The position numbers and the translations under genes are program-made. Below, piece by piece: positions 29,054 to 41,400 of a stretch of DNA of 64,000 nt. The DNA is from Bin80 sp965219915. GTDB taxonomy: Bacteria > Bacteroidota > Rhodothermia > Rhodothermales > Bin80. Numbering within the stretch: the stretch's first letter is position 1; each line of letters begins with the position of its first letter. Where the stretch lies: contig OZ244794.1 in NCBI GenBank assembly GCA_965219915.1, positions 1,364,001-1,428,000 on the forward strand. Reading direction: 5' to 3'. The notes below the pieces were generated by a model. The model was not told the origin of the DNA. It saw nothing but the letters and a program-made list of their open reading frames with translations, and did not search any database.

Positions 29054-29189
29054 CATGAGCGTAATGGAACCGTAACTGGCTGGACTTAGTGTGGTAATGC
29101 TGTACAAGACGGATGCAATTTCTCTGCCTCCGTGGCTAGGTGCTGAGAACGTAGACGGTTAGCGTTCCATCTCCGTTCCAGAATTCTGT

Positions 29190-29504
29190 ATGCCCAAGGC
29201 ATGGGTCAACTCACTAGGACGCACAGATATGATGCGCTCACAACCGTATTTTGACTCCAACCAATCATGCATTGAGGGAATATTGAAGTTCCTCGTGGCC
29301 CAGTCAAGGATTGCTCCATGGAGAATGGCTTTGAGATGTTGCCGTCAACCCCGAGTAGTTGGATCGCTTCCGAGATCGGGTTTCGCTGGCCCCAATGATC
29401 GCCGGTATACGCGTGTGCTCGCCGATGCCGCCTGGAATGATCCAAACTTTCTGCGAAGATTGGATCAGGTCAATGCCGATATCATGCAGCTACTCGAATG
29501 GTAA
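29190..29504 (+). CDS. Uncertain 104-codon frame
   Basis: 104 codons from an ATG at 29190. The last third (RRYTRVLADAAWNDPNFLRRLDQ and following) has the feel of a real protein end, but the first part is atypical in composition and there is no clear ribosome-binding site. No domain is recognised and no neighbour suggests a role. It may be a fragment. The rest of 28551-29650 holds nothing I can support. Confidence 0.2.
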   Translation: MPKAWVNSLGRTDMMRSQPYFDSNQSCIEGILKFLVAQSRIAPWRMALRCCRQPRVVGSLPRSGFAGPNDRRYTRVLADAAWNDPNFLRRLDQVNADIMQLLEW

Positions 29505-29650
29505 CGCAAGGCCGAAGAATTGACATGCAGCACACCTGCCTGACACATCAGGACTGAAATCAACCCTGACGCTACTTCCCCCAGTTCCTGAATCTCCAGT
29601 CCCCATGGTCCTATGCAGTGCTGAGAGTTCTATGGTTTCTCATTCTCACG

Positions 29651-32002
29651 TCAACTCGAGATCTCGGGCTCGTCATCGGGTCGTTGCATGCGGTAGCCTA
29701 CCCGCGGCTCGGTGAAGATGTACGTTGGGTTCACGGCATCGTCGCCCAGCTTGTCTCGCAATTTTTTCACGAAAGCCCGGACCCGTCTCCTATCTTCGAG
29801 ACCATCCAATCGCCACACGCTACGCAACAGGTTTTCATAGGTCACTACCCGACCGGCGTTGGCCGAAAGGAAGCGGAGCAGATCGAACTCAATGGCGGTG
29901 AGTTCCACCGGAACATCATGCAAGGTAACCCGGCGCTCTTCGTAGTTGATCGCAAGAGCCCCCGACTCAAATGTTAAAGGGAACACTTCGCTCTTGCGCA
30001 GCGCTGTCTGAATCCTGGCCACCAGTTCCATGGGCGAAAACGGCTTCACGATGTAATCGACGGCTCCCATCTCCAAAGCTCTTACAACCGTTTCATCCCG
30101 GCCATAGGCCGACAGGAAGATGACCGGCCGATCCGCCAGCGCCGGAACCCTTTGCATCAGCTCTATGCCGTCTGTCTCGGGCAGCAGCAGGTCCAACAGG
30201 ACCAGATGGGGATCATGCTCATCAATCAGTTCGGGCACCTCATTCGGGTTGCCGGTGGTAAGCAGACTAAAACCGGCGCCGTTGAGGGTCGCCCGCACAT
30301 GCCCCAGAAACTGAGGATCGTCGTCCACTGCGAGTACGAGCGGTCTCCGCTGATCCGCCCGCCGCCCATGTGTCCGACTCTCTATCCCATCATTTACGGC
30401 GTCCTTGACCACAGGAATTGTGAAGGTGAACCGGGTGCCTTGCCCGGGTTTGGCGCTCTCGGCTCGGATGCGGCCCCCGTGGGTTTCTACCAATCCCTTG
30501 CAGATGGCCAGACCTAGGCCGACGCCGCGCGGCCGGACCCCAGCCCCGGTGTACTTCCGGAACAGGTACGGCAACTGCTCGGGCGGCACACCCTGGCCTT
30601 CGTCTGTTACCGAAATAGCGACGTAGACCCCATCGCGCACCGCACTGACATGGATGACCGACGACTCCGGAGCGTACTGGGATGCGTTGGAGAAGAGGTT
30701 ATTCAGCACCTGAACAATGCGTTGTTCGTCTGCCATTACACGGGGCAAGTCCGGCGGCATATCAATGCGGATGGTCTGCCTGCCGCCAGCGCTTTCGAAG
30801 GTGGTCCGGGCCTGCTCCACAAGCTCAGACACCTGCACTGGCCTGGAGTCGACCGACAGCGTGCCAGAGTCAATGCGCCCCGCATCAAGCAGGTCGCTGA
30901 TCAGATTGTCCATATGATCGGCCTGTCCTTCGATGATCCGGAAGAACTGCTGCATCTCGATTCGGTCAAGAACCCGCGAGCTATCCAGCACGGTCGCCGC
31001 CGAACCTTTGATGGCAGCGAGCGGCGCACGCAGTTCGTGGCTCACCATGCCCAGAAATTCTGCCCGCAATCGGTTCAGTTCCTGGAACGGCGCCAAATCC
31101 TGCATGGTGACAATCATCGAACCGACCGCGCCGGAGGAGGAGTGGATCGGGGTGTTATTGATGAGCATCGTTATTCTTCGGCCATCGGGAACCGAGAGTA
31201 CAACTTCCTCGGCGCGCATGGTCACGGCGTCGTCGATCACGCGTTTGATCGGATATTCCGCAAGAACCACTTCGTGCCCGTCGGAGAAACGGCACGTAAC
31301 TACCTCCAGTAGTTGCTCCACACCTTGGCCAGGCATGCGTAGCCCCTCGACGATCCGCCTCACCTCCCGATTGAATAACACTGGCTGACCGGTCTTCGCA
31401 TCAAAGACCACGACGCCCACCGGCGAGGTTTCGACCAAGGCTTCCAGATTGGACCGCGCCCGCTGCTCGTTCTGGTGCGTGCGGGCGTTGGCGATAGCAG
31501 CCGCCGCCTGAGAGGCAAACAGCACCAGAACCTCCTCGTCCTCATCGGTAAACTCATGACCGCCCTGTTTCCTTCCGTGGAAGAAGGTCCCCACATGCAC
31601 GCCGCGGTGACACATCGGGGTCGCCTGGAAGGTCTTCGGCAAAATCGGGTCCGGGACGTAGCCCATTGAGCGGATGTAGGCGGGCACGTCTGCCAGCCTG
31701 AGCGGCCCTGGAAGGTCGCGGAGGTGCTCAAAGAAACCCAATGCGGGGGGCCACGCCATCAATTGCTGCTCTTCGTCCGGGCTAAAGCCGGAGGTGACAA
31801 AATCCTGCGGTTCCCCCGTCTCATCAATGGTCGCGATAATGCCGTAGCGGGCGCCAACCAGATCACGGGTGCTTGATAGGATTTCCTGCAGAACCGTATC
31901 GAGATCAAGGCTAGAGTTGACACGCAGAATCGCTGCGCTCAATATGGACAGGCGCTCACGCAGCGCCCGGATCTCTGAGTCCATCTTGTTGGATTTATTC
32001 AT
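29651..32002 (-). CDS. One-piece two-component regulator: GAF-PAS-histidine kinase-receiver-winged helix
   Basis: 783 residues, no membrane segment, so cytoplasmic. Residues ~20-175 are a GAF sensor domain. Residues ~185-305 are a PAS-like domain (ETSPVGVVVFD, then LFNREVRRI). Residues ~308-380 are the dimerisation domain with phospho-acceptor His-322 (SHELRAPL). Residues ~420-530 are the ATPase with the N box (NNLFSNASQYA, Asn-439) and G boxes (DEGQGVP, GVGLGLAI). Residues ~555-670 are a receiver with acidic pocket 560-562, Asp-604 as acceptor and Lys-653. Residues ~675-775 are an OmpR-type winged helix (LTAIEFDLLRFL, RRVRAFVKKLRDKL, VGYRM). Sensing, phosphotransfer and DNA binding are thus in one chain. 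It is divergent from the 4547-codon adhesin across a 424-base gap. Its codons look more GC-rich than those of the neighbours, a possible sign of transfer. Confidence 0.93.
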   Translation of the reverse strand: MNKSNKMDSEIRALRERLSILSAAILRVNSSLDLDTVLQEILSSTRDLVGARYGIIATIDETGEPQDFVTSGFSPDEEQQLMAWPPALGFFEHLRDLPGPLRLADVPAYIRSMGYVPDPILPKTFQATPMCHRGVHVGTFFHGRKQGGHEFTDEDEEVLVLFASQAAAAIANARTHQNEQRARSNLEALVETSPVGVVVFDAKTGQPVLFNREVRRIVEGLRMPGQGVEQLLEVVTCRFSDGHEVVLAEYPIKRVIDDAVTMRAEEVVLSVPDGRRITMLINNTPIHSSSGAVGSMIVTMQDLAPFQELNRLRAEFLGMVSHELRAPLAAIKGSAATVLDSSRVLDRIEMQQFFRIIEGQADHMDNLISDLLDAGRIDSGTLSVDSRPVQVSELVEQARTTFESAGGRQTIRIDMPPDLPRVMADEQRIVQVLNNLFSNASQYAPESSVIHVSAVRDGVYVAISVTDEGQGVPPEQLPYLFRKYTGAGVRPRGVGLGLAICKGLVETHGGRIRAESAKPGQGTRFTFTIPVVKDAVNDGIESRTHGRRADQRRPLVLAVDDDPQFLGHVRATLNGAGFSLLTTGNPNEVPELIDEHDPHLVLLDLLLPETDGIELMQRVPALADRPVIFLSAYGRDETVVRALEMGAVDYIVKPFSPMELVARIQTALRKSEVFPLTFESGALAINYEERRVTLHDVPVELTAIEFDLLRFLSANAGRVVTYENLLRSVWRLDGLEDRRRVRAFVKKLRDKLGDDAVNPTYIFTEPRVGYRMQRPDDEPEISS

Positions 32003-32426
32003 TCGTCTGCATCTTGTTTTGGTTTGAAAGAAATCTCCGGGTCTCGCGCCGTGCGCCTTCCGACAAAGCGATTTTCTTCATTGCTCTGGCACTAAAAATT
32101 ACAACATAGTACGAATGAATCATAATATAACCAATAATACCCAATTTTTCACAAAGAAAGAACAACAATTACGGAATTAATACTTGAATCGTTACTATAT
32201 TTTCAGGGAATTAAAAAAGGGATAGGTCTATAGCGTTGTGATGGTCCGCTGGCTATGCAATATTCATGAAGCGAGTGCAGTGTACCTGCGCCTTGCTCCG
32301 CAGCGGGACGCGCCACTGCGTGGTGCTGTCAGTCCAAAGCAACAAGACGAGCGGGTGGCATGTCGGGGGATCGGCTGGAGGACGATCACTCTTCGAGACT
32401 GTTGCACAAACTATCTAGATTGACCC
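32003..32426. promoter_or_regulatory. AT-rich divergent intergenic region, regulator/adhesin
   Basis: 424 bases separate the divergent regulator and giant adhesin. The stretch 32090-32220 is strongly AT-rich and contains several TATA-like and TAnnTTT-like words (for example ATTATATTTTCAG-type sequence near 32200), as expected of promoters for both directions. I cannot assign exact promoter elements. A 61-codon frame at 32238 is not convincing. Confidence 0.4.
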
Positions 32427-35400
32427 TTGAACCATCCTTATCCAAAATTTGGAGGCTTTTTTGCCAAAGCCTCTCTGTTGTCGCTCCCCGTGGTATTGTT
32501 ACTCCTCGTGGTCACAGGTACCGATTGGTCAAGTGGGGCCGGTATCCCACAGTTGGCACGAACCGGCAACGACCGGGAGGCGACAGACTATAGCACATCG
32601 GGGGGAGCACCGATGCAGGCAGCTGACTCAGATCTTGTCAACTACGCCGGAGAGGTGAAGGTTAGTCAAAGTAGCACGGGAATAAGCGAAGGAGGAACCT
32701 CACCGACATTTAAGGTGTGGCTCTCCGAGGCGCCGACTGGGAATGTAACAGTGACGATGAGCATGGGCTCGCGCAATACCGTAACACTGAACTTGAGTCC
32801 AGCGGGACCCTTGACTTTTACGACTAGTGCTTGGGCAGAGGCAGATGCGCAGACGGTAACGGTGTCGGTCCCGGATGACAACGCCTATGTGGCGGATGGG
32901 TGGCAGCGCGTTGATTTAGATGCCTCGGGAGGTGGTTACGATAGAGTAAGAGGACGTGCGGATTTTTACTTTAGTGACAATGACGAATCGACGACGGTGA
33001 CTTTGTCGGCTTCGCCGAACCCGGTGACTGAGGGATCTGCGGTGACGATCACTGCGACGCTTTCCGAGGATCCGGATTCGGATGTGACGATCCCGCTGAC
33101 CATCCCCGCCGCGGGGGGCGGCGAATATACTGTGCCGACCAATGCCGAGATCACGATTACGGGTACGGGGAATGGGACGACCGGCACGTTGGATATTCAG
33201 ACGAATCAAGATTCAGATAAGGATGATGAGACGTTCACAGTGGAACTTGATACGGGCGACGATGACTGGCCGTCCGGCGTGAGCGCGGGAGATCCGTCCT
33301 CGGTGGAGATCACGATATATGACGATGATAAGCCGAGGGTTAGTTTGTCGGCTACGCCGAACCCGGTGGATGAGGGATCCAAGGTGACGATCACTGCGAC
33401 GCTTTCCGAGGATCCGGATTCGGATGTGACGATCCCGCTGACTATTCCCGCCCCGGGGGGCGGCGAATATACTGTGCCGACCAATGCCGAGATCACGATT
33501 GCGGGCACGGGGACCGGGACGACCGGCACGTTGGATATTCAGACGAATCAAGATTCAGATAAGGATGATGAGACGTTCACGGTGCAGCTTGATACGGACG
33601 ACGCTGACTGGCCGTCCGCCTACGGTCCGGGAACTGCGTCGTCGGTGGAGATCACGATCACTGACGATGACAGCGTCTTGGAGCTGAAGGTTGAAAGTAG
33701 CGGGGACTTGGTCGAAGGAGGAACGTCGCCGACATTCAAGGTGTGGCTCTCCAAGGCACCGACTGGGGATGTAACGGTGACGATGAGCCCGGCCTCGTTC
33801 AATACCGTGACATTGAGCTTGAGTCCGACGGGGCCCTTGACTTTTACGACCAGTGCCTGGGCTGAGGCCGATGCGCAGACGGTGACAGTGTCGGTCCCAG
33901 ATGACAACGTCCATGTGGCGGAAGGGTGGCAGCGCGTTAATCTGGAAGCCTCGGGAGGTGGTGCGGATAGACTAAGAGGATATGCGAGTTTTTACTTTGA
34001 GGACAATGACGAAGACGCCGGGCCGACGGTGACTTTATCGGCTTCGCCGAACCCGGTGACTGAGGGTTCAGCGGTGACGATCACGGCGACGCTCTCCGAG
34101 GATCCGTCTGCGGACGTGACGATCCCGCTGACCATCCCCGCCGCGGGGGGCGGCGAATATACTTCACCGGCTACGGCCGAGATCACGATTACGGGTACGG
34201 GGACCGGGAAGACGGGCACGCTGGATATTCAGACGAATCAAGATTCAGATAAGGATAACGAGACGTTCACGGTGGAGCTTGATACGGACGACACTGACTG
34301 GCCGTCTGACTGGAGCGCGGGAGATCCGTCTTCGGTGGAGATCACGATCAGTGACGATGACAAGCCTACGGTGAGTTTGTCGGCTTCGCCGAACCCGGTG
34401 GATGAGGGATCTGCGGTGACGATCACTGCGACGCTTTCCGAGGATCCGGATTCGGATGTGACGATCCCGCTGACCATCCCCGCCGCGGGGGACGGCGAAT
34501 ATACTGTTCCGACAAATGCCGAGATCACGATTGCGGGCACGGGGACCGGGACGACCGGCACGTTGGAGATTCAGACGAATGAAGATGCAGATTTGGATGA
34601 TGAGATGTTCACGGTGGAGCTTGACACGGACGACACTGACTGGCCGTCCGCTTGGGGGGCGGGAACTGCATCGTCGGTGGAGATCACGATCACTGACAAT
34701 GACGAAGGCGTGACGCTGATGTTCAGCACAAGTGGCAGGTACTTGGACGAAGGAGGAACCTCACCGACATTTAAAGTATGGCTCTCCGGGGAGCCGACTG
34801 GGGATGTATCGGTGACGATGACCCCGAACGACAGAAACACCGTAACACTGAGTTTGAATCCGGCGGGGCCCTTGACTTTTACGACCAGTGCCTGGGACGA
34901 GGACAATGCGCAGACGGTGACGGTGTCGGTCCCGGATAACACCGTTGATGAGGAGAATGGGTGGCAGTCCATTTACTTGGAAGGCTCGGGAGGTGGTGTG
35001 GATACAGGAAGCGAAAGAGTGCTTTTTTTGTTTCGTGACAACGACGAAGCGCCGACGGTGACTTTGTCGGCTTCGCCGAACCCGGTGACTGAAGGGTCTG
35101 CGGTGACGATCACGGCGACGCTCTCTGAGGATCCGTCTGCGGATGTGACGATTCCGCTGACCATCCCCGCCCCGGGGGGCAGCGAATACACAGTGCCGAC
35201 CAATGCCGAGATCACAATTGGGGGTACGGGGACCGGGACGACCGGCACGTTGGTGATTCAGACGAATGAAGATGCAGATAAGGAGGATGAGACGTTCACG
35301 GTGCAGCTTGATACGGGCGACGATGACTGGCCGTCCGCCTATGGCGCGGGAGATCCGTCCTCGGTGGAGATCACAATATATGACAATGACAAGCCGAGGG

Positions 35401-38400
35401 TTAGTTTGTCGGCTTCGCCGAACCCGGTGACTGAGGGATCTACGGTGACGATCACGGCGACGCTGTCCGAGGATCCGGATTCGGATGTGACGATCCCGCT
35501 GACCATTCCCGCCCCGGGGGGCGGCGAGTATACTGTGCCGACCAATGCGGAGATCACGATTGCAGGTACGGGGACCGGGACGAGCGGCACGTTGGATATT
35601 CAGACGAATCAAGATTCAGATGAGGATGACGAGACGTTCACGGTGCAGCTTGATACGGACGACACTGACTGGCCGTCCGCCTACGGCCCGGGAACTGCGT
35701 CGTCGGTGGAGATCACGATCACGGACGATGACAGCGTCTTGGAGCTGAAGGTTGAAAGTAGCGGGGACTTGGTCGAAGGAGGAACGTCGCCGACATTCAA
35801 GGTGTGGCTCTCCAAGGCACCGACTGGGGATGTAACGGTGACGATGAGCCCGGCCTCGTTCAATACCGTGACATTGAGCTTGAGTCCGACGGGGCCCTTG
35901 ACTTTTACGACCAGTGCCTGGGCTGAAGTCGATGCGCAGACGGTGACAGTGTCGGTCCCGGATGACAACGTCCATGTGGCGGAAGGGTGGCAGCGCGTTA
36001 ATCTGGAAGCCTCGGGAGGTGGTGCGGATGGACTAAGAGGATATGCGAATTTTTACTTTGAGGACAATGACGAAGACGCCGGGCCGACGGTGACTTTATC
36101 GGCTTCGCCGAACCCGGTGACTGAGGGTTCAGCGGTGACGATCACGGCGACGCTCTCCGAGGATCCGTCTGCGGATGTGACGATCCCGCTGACCATCCCC
36201 GCCCCGGGGGGCAGCGAATATACTTCACCGGCTACGGCCGAGATCACGATTACGGGTACGGGGACCGTGAAGACGGGCACGCTGGATATTCAGACGAATC
36301 AAGATTCAGATAAGGATAACGAGACGTTCACAGTGGAGCTTGATACGGATGACACTGACTGGCCGTCTGACTGGAGCGCGGGAGATCCGTCTTCGGTGGA
36401 GATCACGATCAGTGACGATGACAAGCCTACGGTGAGTTTGTCGGCTTCGCCGAACCCGGTGGATGAGGGATCTGCGGTGACGATCACTGCGACGCTTTCC
36501 GAGGATCCGGATTCGGATGTGACGATCCCGCTGACCATCCCCGCCGCGGGGGACGGCGAATATACTGTTCCGACCAATGCCGAGATCACGATTGCGGGCA
36601 CGGGGACCGGGACGACCGGCACGTTGGATATTCAGACGAATGAAGATGCAGATCTGGATGATGAGACGTTCACGGTTGCGCTTGACACGGACGACACTGA
36701 CTGGCCGTCCGCCTATAACGCGGGGACTGCGTCGTCGGTGGAGATCACGATCACTGACATTGACGAAGCCGTAACAGTGGAGTTTAGCAGAAGTAGTTCG
36801 AGATTGGACGAAGGAGGAACCTCACCCACATTTAAGGTGTGGCTCTCCGGGCAGCCGGGAGGGAATGTAACGGTGACGATGACCTTGGACACGGAGAATA
36901 CCGTGACATTGGGATTGAGTCCAGCAGGGCCCTTAACCTTTACGACCAGTGCCTGGGATGAGGACGATGCGCAGACGGTGACGGTGTCGGTCCCGGATAA
37001 CGACGTCGATGAGACGAATGCGTGGCAGAGTATTTACTTGCAAGGCTCGGGAGGTGGTGTGGATACAAGAAGAATAAGAGTGGATTTTTTGTTTCGTGAC
37101 AATGACATCGGGCCCAATGTAACTTTGTCGGCTTCGCCGAACCCGGTGACTGAAGGGTCTGCGGTGACGATCACGGCGACGCTCTCTGAGGATCCGTCTG
37201 CGGATGTGACGATTCCGCTGACCATCCCCGCCCCGGGGGGCAGCGAATACACAGTGCCGACCAATGCCGAGATCACAATTGGGGGTACGGGGACCGGGAA
37301 GTCCGGCACGTTGGAGATTCAGACGAATCAAGATGAAAATAAGGTGGATGAGACGTTCACGGTTGAGCTTGATGACGGCGACACTGACTGGCCGTCCGAC
37401 TGGAGCGAGGGAGATCCGTCTTCGGTGGAAATTACGATCACTGACGATGACAAGCCGACGGTGAGTTTATCGGCGTCGCCGAACCCGGTGACTGAGGGAA
37501 CAGTGGTGACGATCACGGCGACGCTTTCCGAGGATCCGACTTCGGACGTGACAATCCCGCTGACCATCCCCACCCCGGGGGGCAGCGAATACACAGTGCC
37601 GACCAATGCCGAGATCACGATTGCGGGTGCGGGAACCGGGACGACCGGCTCATTGAACATTCAGACGAATGAAGACGCAGATCGGGATGATGAGACGTTC
37701 ACGGTGCAGCTTGATACGGGCGACGATGACTGGCCGTCCGCCTATGTCGCGGGAACCGCATCGTCGGTGGCGATCACGATCACTGACGATGACAAGGCAA
37801 CGGTTAGTTTGTCGGCTTCGCCGAACCCGGTGGGAGAGGGTTCAGCGGTGACGATTACTGCGACGCTCTCCGAGGATCCGGATTCGGATGTGACGATTCC
37901 GCTGACCATCCCCGCCCCGGGGGGCGGCGAATATACTGTGCCGACCAATGCCGAAATCACGATTGCAGGTACGGGGAATGGGACGACCGGCACGTTGGAT
38001 ATTCAGACGAATCAAGATTCAGATAGGGATGATGAGACGTTCACAGTGGAGCTTGATATGGGCGACACCGACTGGCCGTCCGGCTATAGCGCGGGAACTG
38101 CGTCGTCGGTGGAGATCACGATAAGTGACGATGACAAGGTGACAGTTAGTTTGTCGGCTACGCCGAACCCGGTGGATGAGGGAACTGCCGTGACGATCAC
38201 GGCGACGCTTTCCGAGGATCCGTCTTCGGATGTGAAGATCCCGCTGACTATCCCCGCCCCGGGGGGCGGCGAGTATACTGTGCCGACCAATGCGGAGATC
38301 ACGATTGCGGGTGCGGGGACCGGGACGACCGGCACGTTGGATATTCAGACGAATGAAGATGCAGATAGGGATGATGAGACGTTCACGGTGCAGCTTAATA

Positions 38401-41400
38401 CGGGCGACAGTGGCTGGCCATCCGGCTATGTCGCGGGTACTGCGTCGTCGGTCGCGATCACGATCAATGACAATGACAGGCCGACGGTTAGTTTGTCGGC
38501 TTCGCCGAACCCGGTGACTGAGGGATCTGCGGTGACGATCACGGCGACGCTTTCCGAGGATCCGTCTTCGGATGTGACGATCCCGCTGACCATCCCCGCC
38601 CCGGGGGACGGCGAATATACAGTGCCGACCAATGCCGAAATCACGATTGCGGGTACGGGGAATGGGACGACGGGCACGTTGGAGATTCAGACGAATGAAG
38701 ATGGAGATAGGGTGGATGAGACATTCACGGTGCGGCTTGCCACGGGCGACAGTGACTGGCCGTCCGGCTATGATGCAGGAACTGCGTCGGCAGTGGCGAT
38801 CAGGATCACTGACAATGACAAGGTAACGGTTAGTTTGTCGGCTTCACCGAACCCGGTAGATGAGGGATCTACGGTGACGATCACGGCGACGCTTTCCGAG
38901 GATCCAGATTCGGATGTGACGATCCCGCTGACCATCCCCGCCCCCGAGGGCGGCGCGTATACTTCTCCGACCAATGCCGAGATCACGATTGCGGGTACGG
39001 GGACCGGGACGACCGGCACGTTGGGTATTCAGACGAATGAAGATGCAGATAAGGTGGACGAGACGTTCACGGTGCAGCTTGCAACGGGCGACACTGACTG
39101 GCCGTCCGGCTATGGCGCGGGAACTCCATCGTCGGTGGCAATCACGATCACTGACAATGACAAGCCGGAGCTGGAGTTTAGTCAGAGTGCCACGAGCTTG
39201 AACGAAGGAGGAACCTCGCCGACATTTTCTGTGAAGCTGACCAAGGTGCCGAGTGCTGATGTGACGATTACGCTGACCCCGAGCACGGAAAACACCCTCA
39301 CACTGACGTTGAATCCGTCGGGGCCATTGACCTTTACGACCGATAACTGGAGTGAGGCTCAGACGGTGACGGTATCGGTCGCGGATAACACAATCATTGA
39401 AGAGGATAAGGCTCAGCACATTGATTTGACGGCCTCGGGAGGTGGTGCGGATGGACAAACAGCACGTGTAGGTTTCGACTTTAAAGACAATGACAAGCCG
39501 GAGCTGGAGGTTACTCAAAGTGGCGAGAGTGACCCCGGGATGCCCGAAGGAGGAGACTCACCGACATTTTCTGTGAAGCTGACCAAGGCACCGAATGCAG
39601 ATGTAACGGTCACGCTGACCCCGCATGCGGATAATACCGTGGCATTGACATTGGATCCGTCGGGCTCCTTGACTTTTACGACTGATAACTGGAGCGAGGC
39701 CCAGACGGTGACGGTGTCGGTCGCGGACAACTCCATCATTGAAGTGGATAAGTATCAGCGTATTGACCTGGCGGCCTCGGGAGGTGGTGTTGCGGATGGG
39801 ACAACAGGACAAGTGGGTTTCTGGTATTACGACAATGACAAGCCGGGTCTGGAGGTTAGTACAAGTGGTCCGGGCCTGAACGAGGGGGGAGACTCACAGA
39901 CAATTTCTGTGAAGCTGACCAAGGCGCCCAATGCGGATGTAACGGTCACGCAGACCTTGCGCGCAGCAAATACCGTGGCATTGACGTTGGATCCGTCGGG
40001 ATCCTTGACCTTTACGACCGATAACTGGAGTGAGGCCCAGACGGTGACGGTGTCGGTCACGGACGACACGGTCATTAACGAATCTGCGCTTCAGTGTATT
40101 GACTTGGCGGCCTCGGGAGGTGGTGTAGCGAATCGGACAACAGCGTTTGCGTGTTTTTTCAATTATGACAATGACAAGCCGTATCCAGAAGTAACAAATC
40201 AAAGTAACCGGATCCTGAACGAAGGGGGAGGCTCAGAGACATTTTCTGTGGCGCTGAACAAGCCACCAAATGCGGATGTAACGGTGACGCTGACCCCGCG
40301 CGAGACAAATACCGTGGCGTTGACATTGGATCCGTTGGGGCCCCTAACCTTTACGACCGATAACTGGAGTGAGGCCCAAACGGTGACGGTGACGGCCGAG
40401 GATAATGCAAGCCTTGTAGCGGATGCGTTTCAGCGCATAAACATGGCGGCCTCAGGAGGAGGTGCGGATGTAAGAATAATAAGTGTGGATTTCTACGTTG
40501 TTGACAATGACAAGCCGGATCTGGAGGTTAGTCAAAGTAGTCCTAACATAGTCGAAGGAGGGAGCCCAGAGACTTTTTCCGTAAATCTGACCAAGCCGCC
40601 AAGTGCGGACGTAACAGTGACGCTGAGCCTGGACGCAGGCAATAGTGTGGCATTGACGTTGGACCCGACCGGGCCCTTGACCTTTACGACGGATAACTGG
40701 AGCGAGGCCCAGACGGTGACGGTGTCGGTTCCGGATAACGCAACCGTAGAACCGACTGCATTACAACGTATTAACTTGGCGGCCTCGGGTGGAGGTGCGG
40801 ACGGGAAAACTGCACGGGTGAGTTTTTGGTTTTATGACGGCGACGACTTGGGGCTGCAGGTAAGTCAAAGTGGCGAGACCTTGATCGAAGGAGGGGGCTC
40901 TGAAACGTTTTCTGTGAATCTGACCAAGGAGCCGGGTGCGAATGTAACGGTCAGGCTGACCCTGGACACGGGCAATAGCGTGGCTTTGGCGTTGGATCCG
41001 TTGGGGCCCTTGACCTTTACGCCTGATAACTGGAGTGAGGCCCAGAATGTATCGGTGTCGGTCCCGGATAACACAACCATTGACGCTAATGCGTTTCAGC
41101 GCATTAACTTGGCGGCCTCGGGAGGTGGTGCGGATGGAGCAAGCGCAAACGTGGATTTCTGGGTTTTTGACAATGATGCCTCGACGGTGGCGGCGACCTT
41201 GGCGGCTTCGCCAAACCCAGTAGATGAGGGGGCCACGGTGACGATCACGGCGACACTCTCTGAGGTTCCGACCACGGATGTAGTGATCCCTTTGACATTT
41301 TCTCCAGTCACGGCGGAACCCGGTGATTACGGTGGGCTGACCACAGGCAGCATTACGATTCTTGGTACGGGGAACGAGAATTCCGGAACATTCGACATAG

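Noticed and set aside
30650..31312. 220-codon plus-strand frame inside the two-component regulator
   Set aside because: It is antisense to well-conserved kinase motifs and its composition is His/Arg-rich, as expected of a shadow of a GC-rich gene.
32238..32423. 61-codon frame before the giant adhesin
   Set aside because: Composition is not protein-like for this genome, there is no ribosome-binding site, and it lies in a probable promoter region.
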